Shown one piece after another: positions 55,208 to 64,000 of a stretch of 64,000 nt of DNA. How positions within the stretch are numbered: the first letter of the stretch is position 1; the number at the start of each line of letters is the position of its first letter. Location of the stretch: contig JABYQN010000008.1 of the NCBI GenBank assembly GCA_022606135.1, forward strand, positions 620,001 through 684,000, in the 5' to 3' direction. Position numbers and translations under genes: made by a program. Under the pieces are notes generated by a model that saw only the letters and a program-made list of their open reading frames with translations, was not told the origin of the DNA and made no database searches. This DNA comes from Fomes fomentarius. Its lineage: Eukaryota > Basidiomycota > Agaricomycetes > Polyporales > Polyporaceae.

Positions 55208-57352
55208 ATGCCTTCCAGGCCGTCTCCGATCGCCTTCAATCCGGCGTCGCCCACACAGTCCATGTTCAAGAAAAAGTCGACGTCCCAGCTCGCAACGGCG
55301 GCCTCCTACCTCTCCGCAGTCTCGGAGGCCGACGCACGCGCACGCACGCGCGGCGCGACCCCCACGTCGACCCCGGCGCTCTCCATGTCATCTTCAGTTA
55401 CGTCTAGCTCAGAAGACACGGTCCTGAACGAGAGCCCAGTCGACTTCGCTGACGGCCTCTCGTACCCTCGCGTCCCGCCGACGTCGGAGCAGGTGTTCAC
55501 GACGGTGCACTCGGAGTTTGGGCATTGCGGGAACGAGGACTATAGGTATACGTCGCAGCACAGGGCGGGCACCCCGTACAAGAGCATCCCCGAGCAGGAC
55601 CCGCCGTACTACATCCTCCTCACCACCTACATATCATACATCCTCGTAATATGCCTGGGTCATGTCCGCGACTTCGTGGGCAAGCGGTTCCGGGCTGCGA
55701 ACTACAGGCATCTGCTGCCGTGGAACGTGAGTGCTCGTCTTTTATGCTCTCAGTGCAATGTGTCAAGCTGGCGAGCGCGTTCGTGTGACAGGGGTATGCG
55801 GCGTTGAACTCGGATTTCGACTCGTTCTACACGCGTCGTCTCAAGCTCCGCATCGACGACTGCTTCTCCCAGCCCACCACTGGTGTCCCCGGACGCACCA
55901 TTGTCCTCCTTGACCGGTATTCGACCGACTACAACAAGACGATGGTCTTCACCGGCACTCGCACGCGCGCACTCAACATCTCGTCATACAACTACCTCGG
56001 TTTCGCACAAGGACGTGGCCCCTGCTCGGACGCTGTAGAAGCGTGCATCGAGAAGTACGGTGTCGCCGCTGGCGGTGCGCGGCTGGAGGGCGGGACCCTT
56101 GATCTTCACAAGCAGGCCGAGGCGCTTGTTGCACGGTTCTTAGGCACGGAAGACTCGCTGATCAGCTCCATGGGTTTCGCCACGAACTCTACCATCATCC
56201 CTGGACTTGTCAGCAAGGGCTGTTTGGTCATCTCTGACGAGCTGAATCACGCGTCCATCCGGTTTGGTGTGCGTCTCAGTGGAGCGAACGTGCGGACGTT
56301 CAAGCACAACGACATGAAGGCGCTCGAGAGCCTTCTTCGCGAGGTCATCAGTCAGGGCCAGCCGAAGACGCACCGACCGTGGAAGAAGATTTTGCTCATC
56401 GTCGAGGGCCTGTACTCGATGGAGGGAACACTCGCAAACCTGCCAGTCATCATGGAACTTAAGAAGAAGTACAAGGTAGGTAGTCACCATACATGGCTAG
56501 TCAGTTGCTAAATATGCGTATCAGTTCTACTTGTTCATCGACGAGGCTCACTCTATTGGCGCTCTCGGACCCCATGGCCGCGGTGTCACCGACTACTTCG
56601 GTGTCGATGTCTCTCAGGTCGACATCCTCATGGGCACTTTCACCAAGTCGTTTGGCGCTGCTGGTGGTTACATCGCTGGCAACAAGCAGATCATTGACCG
56701 TCTTCGCATCCACGGTCATTCTGGCAACTACTGCGAGTCCATGACCCCTCCCGTTCTCACACAGGTCATTGCTAGCACGGCTAGTATCATGGGCATCACT
56801 CTCCCGACCGAGAAGACCTCCTCGCCCGCACTTGGCCTCCTTCGCTCCTCCGACAACACTCCCGTCGTCACGGACGTCGTCCCGGGCACCGTACCCGCCT
56901 GGGAGCTGCCATCTTGGATGCCGCTCACGCCCAGCATGATTGACGGATCCGAGGGCCGCATTCGCCTCCGAAGGATCGCGTTCAACGCACGCTACCTCAA
57001 CCGCGGCCTGCGCAAGCTTGGTTTCATCACTTACGGTTCCGACGACTCACCTATCGTCCCCCTTCTCCTCTTCCATCCGGGCAAGATGGCAGTGTTCAGC
57101 CGGATGATGCGTACCCGCCAGGTCCCTATCATCGTCGTGGTTGTCGCGTACCCCGCCACGCCGCTGGTGACGTCGCGGGTGCGGTTCTGCTTGTCCGCGG
57201 CGCACACGAAGGAGGATGTTGATATGATTCTCCGGGCGTCTGACGAGATTGGAGAGGTTCTGGATTTGAAGCAGGCGACTGGGGAGAGATGGCCGGTCGA
57301 GGAGATCATCAGCCGGGCAGTCGAGCTCGTTCGTATGCCTGAGTGTCCATGA
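55208..57352 (+). CDS. LCB2: Serine palmitoyltransferase subunit 2
   Basis: This is the PLP-bearing subunit of the ER enzyme that condenses serine with palmitoyl-CoA, the first step of sphingolipid synthesis. Three exons (55208-55726, 55792-56475, 56525-57352) give 676 residues in phase. The N-terminal extension is Ser/Thr-rich. One membrane segment follows, YYILLTTYISYILVICLG. The catalytic core shows SSYNYLGFAQ, GGARLEGGTLDLHKQAE, SDELNHASIRFGVRLSG, LIVEGLYSMEG, and FIDEAHSIGALGPHGRG. The PLP lysine is in GTFTKSFGAAGGY. PIVVVVAYPATPLV-like and SRVRFCLSAAHTKEDVD close the fold. The start is the first ATG in frame with the conserved part. A basidiomycete-type insertion lies between the two halves (TEKTSSPALGLLRSS). 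Confidence 0.96.
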
Positions 57353-58146
57353 GATATGCTCGTTGACGATCGCGAACGGTTTTTTCATCTGGCACGTTGC
57401 GCCATCTTTATACACCAGTGCCCCCTTCTGTTCGGGCTGCTTTGTTAATGCGCTTCGCCTCCGCGGCCATCTGGATACTTGCATATGTAGATATACCCTA
57501 CGATTTTGCGGTTATTTGATTGACGACGTGACACGGTCAACATACGACGTGTGTACTTGTAAAGCAGCGGAGACTACTCTCAACGCTATAGACGATAATG
57601 CAAATCGAATACTTACGTGCACGATCATTGAACGCGAGCAGTGCTGTAGACTGAGTAAAAGTGTGAACGACGAGAGTAGGAGTGGCCACACAAAGGCCCG
57701 ACGCGGCGCGCCTCTACACTTCCATTATGGATGCAATGGCCACTGTGTCCCGCGAATGGAAGCCCTTACTACTATCCCCTTCGACGTTCGAACTGAGCTC
57801 TCTCTGCGAGTTTAACCCTCAATTCGACCACGTTGGACTACCATATTCTGTCTAGTGCTGCGAGTCTCCCTCAGCAGACACCAATTCCTAGCTTCACAGA
57901 AGATCTCGACCTGGCAGACGCTGCGTTGGAACTGCACGGACTGTGTTTCTCTTCACTTCCCCCATTGGAGGGCATATCAAGAACATTGAGGCCCGTTCGT
58001 CGGACTAGTGGTAAAGGGTCGACGTTGCTATATAGGTTGCGTCCGAGTCGCGATACATCTACTCCAAGTGAGTCCCGCTGCATTCTCGCAATCCTTCCAC
58101 TCTGCAGCGCACCGAACCCCCTCATGAACCTCAGCGCGCTCAGGAC
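57353..58146. other. Spacer upstream of the USP homologue
   Basis: A frame at 57833-58192 precedes the gene, but no splice to it gives recognisable protein. A short upstream exon cannot be excluded. No other feature was seen. Confidence 0.45.
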
Positions 58147-60907
58147 ATGGTGGACACCAGTCGTCTCGCCCCTCCGACTCCGCAGGAGATAGCGGACATC
58201 GCGGTGCTGGACACGATGTGGGGTGGCTCGCTCGACACGAATCGCGCCCTCGCCCTCCTCCGCAAGCACGGCAACAACCTGGACAGGACCGCCACCGCGC
58301 TCATCGAGGGCGAAACCGGCGACCCAGATGACTTCTCCGACCTTCCCCATCTCGAGCCGTTGGAGGCACCCGTTATCGGTCCAGGGCCGCGCACTCCCCC
58401 GCGTAAGTACTCGTACGCTCGCTCTCCTTCGCACGCGCAGGACAAATGAATCGAAATGTGAAACGCGCTACAGCTTCGCGGCCAGAGAACCCTGTGATTG
58501 ACCTCACGAGGGACGACGACCCGGAACTCACGCGCGCCTTGCGGGAGTCGTTGGAGTCGTCGACCGCGACCTCGTTTGGCCCGAGCAACAGGGCTCCCGA
58601 TCCGAACTGGGCCATGGTCCCATCCAATGTGCGTGATGTTTCCGTATCTATATGCTGCGGTCGTGCGCTGAACGCAAATATGGGTGTGTGCGGCCTGGTG
58701 CGCTAGGTCGAGGCGGGAGCCCCGAGTGGGATGAGTTCGGACGACCAGGCCATGAGTCGCGCCATCGAGGCGAGCTTGTCGTACAGCGTTACAGAGGACA
58801 CGTATCATGAGCTGCCGCTGCATGAGCGGATACGCCACGGGGATACGTACGTCCTATCCGACGCTGACATTATGAAGTTCGGGAGTTCTGACACCAGCTT
58901 TTTACCGCAGTCCCGTCGCACTTCGACCTACGCTGTCCAATGTCGCCTATGCTGCCCTCATTGTACATGGACTCTTCTTTGTTCCACAGTTCAGGCACGC
59001 TATCGCGGGATGGCTGCCTATGCCTTTGCCTGGAACGGACGAGTTCATGATACCGACATCAGGCACAGGTGCGTCATCGAAGTGAATCAAGCCAGTTGAT
59101 GCACGGGTCACTCATGAGAGAGGTAAAGCGCTCCAGGTGTGGACATTACTCGAGATTCTCGCCAATATGGACCTCGCGAGACTCAGCGAGTTGAATGTGG
59201 ACGCAGCTCTGAATGCATTTGCTGCTGATCCGTGGGCTTCACCCGGCGACCGGCCGGGTGACGTCTCCACCCGTGAGTCCATTTCTGAAACACACTGTTG
59301 CCTCTCATCGGTTCGTTCACGCCCTATGTAGGATTCTATGAAAAGCTCAACTATGCCGTCGAGAACGTCCTCAGGTACAACAACGCCTTTGACCTCGAAT
59401 TCAGTTTCGAAAGACAGCCCCGCAGGTCCGCATTTCTCTCTCTCATCCTTCCATCCACGTATCCGCTTACAAACGAGCAGACTAATGTCATTCCAATACG
59501 GCGAACACGACACAGAGCCGGGCGAATCAAGCCCCGACAACCTCTCCGATCTTTCCGTCGTCCGCGTCTCCGTGCGGTCCAATCCCTGGGAGAACGACCT
59601 CGTCTCCTCGCTCGCAGCCGAGCTTGCTCCTCCTGACACGCTGAAGCTGAAGACTGCTGCCCGGCGCCATGTGATCTTCGAGCCGTCGGAGATCATCGCG
59701 TTCCAACTGCTGAGAGATGCGCTGCCCCCGTCGTACGACGCGGCGGTCGGGCGGAAGTCAGAGCGGGCGGTGTTCAAGTACCCGAAGAGCGTGTATCTCG
59801 ACCAGTTCATGCGCGAGTCGTACGAGCTCGCGAGCGCGAAGAGGGCGGAGCAGAGGACGCTGCTCGCAGAGGTCACCGAGCTGGAGACGCGGAGGAAGAA
59901 CTTGCTGCACCACAACGTGAGTACTTACCTTCACTTCAGGTGAGGTTCGTCGTCACATGCTCAATGATTCGTGCAGGACAAGGACACCCTTGCGGATCTG
60001 CAGTCGTGCCTGTATTATCACGAGCACGTCGCGGAGAGCAACGACGACCCGAAGCGTGCTGAGGAGATCCTGACGAACAAGGAGAAACTTGCGCGGACTA
60101 TCGACAAGATCCAGGAAGAAGTCAAGGGTTCGTTTCACCACTCACTCACCCTACCGCTGCTGACGTGTACATCCTCTTCACAGCGATCGATTCTACGATT
60201 GAGCGCTCGAGGACCGAAGCCCAGAGCAAGCTGGACTGTCCAGAGCTGCAGAAACATCGCGTACGTCCGCACGTTCTGGTTGGATGTTTGTGAGGATTAT
60301 CGTGGCACCGACACCATATCCTATCTAGTATGATCTCCGCGTTGTGATGGTCCATGATGGCCTGTACGGCCGCAGTCACCTATACTCGCACGTCAAGCAG
60401 AAGGGCAAATGGTGGAAGACTGTTGACTACAGCGTCTCCGAGGTTCGTCCTTTGTGTCACGTCTGCACCTCAACGAGACCCATACTCAAGTATTCACTAA
60501 CTATAACTTTTCTTCCAGGTCACCGAAGAGGCCGTGCTCAACGACTCCACTGGCTTTCATCTCGGCGCAGGGCCATACTTCCTCATCTACAGCCGCGCCG
60601 TGTCGCAGGAGGAGGAAGACGCTCGCGCAGAGTGGCCCAGCAACATCAAGGTGCGTCACCTTCACACATTCTCTGTAACCTCCGCTTCGTCCTCACAGGC
60701 TGACTGCGATCCTTCCAGGACTCGGTCAAATACAACAACAGGACGTTCTTCGAGCAGCTGCCGCCCGAGATCGCGGCGGAGGTCGTCGACCCGAACTCCC
60801 CTCCGTCCTCTCCGTACGTCCCGCCGACGCCCTCGGAGCACACCATCTCTTCGGATACCGTCGAACCGCCCGAGTCGAGAGACGAGCTCATGGATACCAC
60901 GGATTAG
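58147..60907 (+). CDS. UBA/UIM ubiquitin-protease homologue without catalytic cysteine (pseudo-USP)
   Basis: About ten exons encode roughly 700 residues, with the layout of USP25/USP28-type enzymes. A UBA-like helix bundle comes first (IADIAVLDTMWGGSLDTNRA, then NLDRTATALIEGE). Two ubiquitin-interacting motifs follow (ELTRALRESLESS and QAMSRAIEASLS), and then a USP-like domain. Its Cys box begins PVALRPTLSNVAYAALIV, followed by GLFFVPQFRHAI. The normal N-x-C-[WYF] is NVAY; the best alignment puts Ala (codon at 58945-58947) at the nucleophile, and the exon has no cysteine. The His box is recognisable (GRSHLYSHVKQKGKWW, then TVDYSVSEVTEEAVLND). A long coiled region (ELASAKRAEQRTLLAEVTEL) lies between. 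It should bind ubiquitin but not cleave it. The C-terminus MDTTD ends at 60907. Confidence 0.82.
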
Positions 60908-61131
60908 TATGTAGAAGAGCGCGCGTACCCTTAAATCTGACAAGGACTGTATCCATAGCACAACTACAGTTGGTGTACGGTATAGCGCGAAGGGGTGTAC
61001 AGTGACTGTGTAACAATACAACGCTCGTCGTGACGATGTCCGTGTTCGGTCCAGCAATCGGGACGCCTGCCCGGTAGGTGCTTTGTGAATGGACGGTAGC
61101 GTTGCAGTGCCAAACGTACAATGTGCCACGT
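60908..61131. terminator. Shared convergent 3' region
   Basis: The USP homologue and DUS3 end only 224 nt apart on opposite strands, so their transcripts probably overlap or terminate in the same interval. No strong AATAAA was seen. Confidence 0.4.
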
Positions 61132-63943
61132 TCAGCCTTGACTCTCTTCCCCGCCAAAAGCGTTGCTTTTGTGTTTGGGCGTGAAGGACCACGATTCAGG
61201 CGCAGGTCCAAGGAACATCTCGGAGATCTTGACCCAGTCGCGGCTGTCGCCGCTCGCCAGGAGCGTTTCTATATCAGGTATCCGTGGCGCGTCAGTGCTG
61301 ATAGTCCTAGGCTGCACATGTATATGCGCTCACCTAGCTCGTTGCGGCCCTTGAACGACGGCGCACGCTCGTTGATGCGTGCGGGGAGACGTTCCAGAAG
61401 GCCGATGGGAATGTAACGGTATTGGAACGAGAGCGCTTCGCAGAGGTATCGACGCGTCGTGTTCACCCCTGCAGTATCTGAGCCGAAGTGGCTGGTGCAG
61501 GGGATCATGAGTATCTTCATCTTTGCCTCACTCGGACGCAGAAAAGCACTCACTTCAAGCCATAGTCCGCATACTATAGGTTTAGGTTTTAGTTGTCATG
61601 AGCGCCATGCTTGTTGATGAGGGAAGATGCGAAGCGCACCTTACGAACGAGCTCAAGCCGCTCACGCGCGCTGATGTCCCACTCCCTGCGCTCCTTGATC
61701 TCGGTGAATATCCAGGGCTTGATAAGTGCGCCGCGGCCGATCATAATACCGTCGACGCCGTAGTTGTCCATCTTGTGCCAGTAGTCTTCGGACGAGAAGG
61801 AGTCACCCCCGCCGAAGATGGGTACAGGAGGCACTTCGTTGCCCCAGGGTCGATCGTAGGACAGGTAAGAACATTGGGAGGGGGAAGAGGACGTAGTCAC
61901 GTACAGTCCTCTTCGGCCTCGTGCGCGCGGACCGCGTCGACGCACTGCTTGATGTAGTCCCAGTCCGCGAGCTTCGTGTAGCGTTGTTGCCTTGTCCGGC
62001 CATGCAGCTGCGTCCGCTCATTATACGACACATATATAGTGGGGCAAATGGCCGGATATGACGCACGGTGATGCCAGCGGTGCCCCATTCTGGCCCAAGA
62101 CGCGGCATGAGCTTGTGTGCGGTATTACGCCCGTCCTTGACACCTGTGCGGAGCTTGACCGTGATAGGGATATCACCTAGTGCCTTGTTCATCCCAACGA
62201 TGATCTTGCCCAGCCGCCCGGCCGCATCCAGCACTGCACGTCCCACCGTCAAGCCCTTTTCTTTATTTGCACTTTTAAACTGGGATGGAAGAACGCACGC
62301 GCAGAGCCGCTCCCAGTCTTGTACACCAAATCAATGGGGCACCCGCAGTTGACGTCGACGAAGTCGAGGTTGCCGGCGCACTCCTTCCCGATGATCTCTG
62401 CGGCGGGGACGAGCAGCTGCGGTTTGCTCCCTGCGATCTGCATACCGAAGATGGACTCGGAAGGGTGTCTTCGGACGAGAGACCATTCTTCTTTGGAGCC
62501 TTGGAGGAAGGACATCGCTAGGCCCACTATATGCGCGTGCGTGTCAGTCAGTGAGCGAAGAGCACGCAGACAGAGGAGAGGAAGGGGTATTCAGAAGTAG
62601 GGCAAGATACGGACTTTCGCCGCAGGTAATGTCCGCGCCGTAGTCAACGCATAGTCGGCGGAAAGGCTGTCAGGGCAGCTCAGTAGGGGGATCTCGCCGT
62701 TACAGGACTAGGAAGACTCACTAGGTTGCCGACCGTAGTCAGGGGAGCGAGATCTTAGGAGCACACCACTTGTCAGCAGTGGTGGGACAGATAGCTGCAC
62801 TACAACGTACATGTTTTTCCTGTCCAGTGGAGCCGCTTCTTCTCGACAAACCGTAATGGAACGTCGGGCGTGTCCTCCTGTGCCTGATCCATGGCACTTT
62901 GAATCTCGCTCACCGCATCGGATGGTGTGGCGCCCAGTTGTTCTTCATGAGCCGGAGCCGACACGGGTACGATTATGGGAGCAGAGCCATCCTGGGTCTC
63001 GGCCGGTTGCTCCTCTCCGCCCTTCTCAGCCTCATTAGCAGCATTTTTGAGCTCTTCGAGGTATGCGTCGGCAATAGGATGAGGGTACTGGTTGGATAGA
63101 ATGATTGAACAGCGTGTCCAGGATGCGAGGAAGCTGTGGCACATACCTTCTTCGTCCGGATTTTTCGCAGGGAATCTGCGTCGATGAAGTTGACCTCGGT
63201 CTCGGAAGCGGCGACATGCGCCTTTTTGTCTTCGTCCACCACCAGCTCCAGCTCTCCATCCTCTCGGGTGCGCACATGATTGCCTAGGAAGCGGCACTTC
63301 AAACCATGTTTGCATTCCCCGACCCTTTGGAACACAGGACAGGTCGTCGTTGGATCCAACGAGCTCCTCGGTCCCTCCTCGGACATCTCGACGTCCGGCA
63401 GACGAACGAATGGAGGTTCAGTGGAGATGTCTTCATGGGATGGGCAGTGGATGTCCCTTGGCTTCGCAGTGAGGTACGCGGAAACGTCATGCGTGAAGCG
63501 GCACCTGAGTTTACATTCGTATTCGGTCGCTCTCGCGATGGTGGAGGGAAGAGGGAGTGGACGACGCACTCTGAACCAAACTCGCACTGCTTCCCGCTGG
63601 CGATCCGGAAGCATAGCTCGAGCTCGTCGCGCACTTTCTGAAACCGCCTGCCCTTGTTCGCGCCGCGCTTGTTCTTCCGCTCCTCCTTCGCCAGCTTCTT
63701 CCGCTGAGCCCCAGACAGCCTCTTGCCCTGTGCGTCCGGACCTTCGTTTCCTGGCGCTGCGTCTGGCCGTCCGTTGATGTGGCTAGTGCCGCCCTCGGCA
63801 GCGTCGTCGTCGGGGACATCGCGCGGTTGCACCGAAAGCAGAAATCTGCGAGGACGCTTCAACTTCAAACATACATCTGCGGTGTGCTGATCCTACTCTG
63901 GCTTGATTGGTGCGGTACCCGGAGGCAACATGGTACTCGCCAT
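61132..63943 (-). CDS. DUS3: tRNA-dihydrouridine synthase 3 with CCCH zinc fingers
   Basis: This flavin enzyme reduces uridine 47 in the variable loop of cytoplasmic tRNAs. The start [17 protein letters not shown] at 63943 is joined over a short intron to [14 protein letters not shown] basic Lys-rich stretch ([19 protein letters not shown]) follows, then two C-x8-C-x5-C-x3-H type fingers: [15 protein letters not shown] continuing to CRFTHD, and [18 protein letters not shown]. The TIM-barrel part shows [28 protein letters not shown], and [11 protein letters not shown]. The catalytic cysteine lies in [20 protein letters not shown], and [19 protein letters not shown] follows. [16 protein letters not shown] and [18 protein letters not shown] bind the flavin phosphate. 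It ends GGEESQG with the stop at 61132. Length and order match eukaryotic Dus3. Confidence 0.95.
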
Positions 63944-64000
63944 GATCGCCGAGGCAGGTGACAGGTCTAAGCTTAATGCGTGAGCTGCAAACGGGCGAAA

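Noticed and set aside
1..64000. tRNA genes, CRISPR arrays, LTR retrotransposons or autonomous transposases
   Set aside because: I looked for B-box-like GGTTCGAxxCC, regular spaced repeats, reverse-transcriptase YxDD and DDE contexts. Nothing supported such a call; only one short non-autonomous element was seen.

Overview
The window is nuclear DNA from a filamentous basidiomycete, most likely an Agaricomycete close to wood-decay polypores. Almost every gene is cut by several short introns, mostly about 50-70 nt, with GT(A/G)NGT donors and CAG/TAG acceptors. Spacers run from about 200 nt to 3 kb. The gene content (DUF6533 and DUF6534 membrane proteins, a siderophore transporter, several P450s, a MYND protein, basidiomycete-type LCB2 and BPL1) fits that group. 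There is no bacterial-style operon, tRNA, rRNA or CRISPR signal. All gene models were spliced by eye from conserved protein segments and reading phase.

Left part (1-15 kb), mostly housekeeping: a decayed P450 5' relic, an LDAF1/promethin-like lipid-droplet protein, biotin-protein ligase, a MYND-finger protein, phosphomannomutase, and a large ER-anchored SMP+C2 lipid-transfer protein of the Mug190/tricalbin type that carries a canonical EF-hand loop.

Middle part (15-50 kb), accessory: a siderophore/iron MFS transporter with a MITE-like insertion in one intron; a decaying DUF6534 membrane-protein gene; two intact P450s of one subfamily; a tandem pair of M20 (Dug1/CNDP2-like) dipeptidases, the left one a pseudogene; a short stand-alone terpenoid-cyclase beta-domain protein with a DxDTT motif, tail to tail with a P450; a small secreted protein and a diverged relative; a third P450 of another clade; a tandem pair of secreted M28 aminopeptidases, one with a frameshift in its signal-peptide region; and a DUF6533 membrane protein. 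The P450-cyclase-P450 stretch could be a small terpenoid locus, but this is inference.

Right part (52-64 kb), housekeeping again: UDP-glucose dehydrogenase, serine palmitoyltransferase subunit LCB2, a UBA/UIM ubiquitin-protease homologue that has no cysteine in its Cys box (a probable pseudo-deubiquitinase), and tRNA-dihydrouridine synthase 3 with two CCCH zinc fingers. Between 49.74 and 52.67 kb I see no convincing gene.
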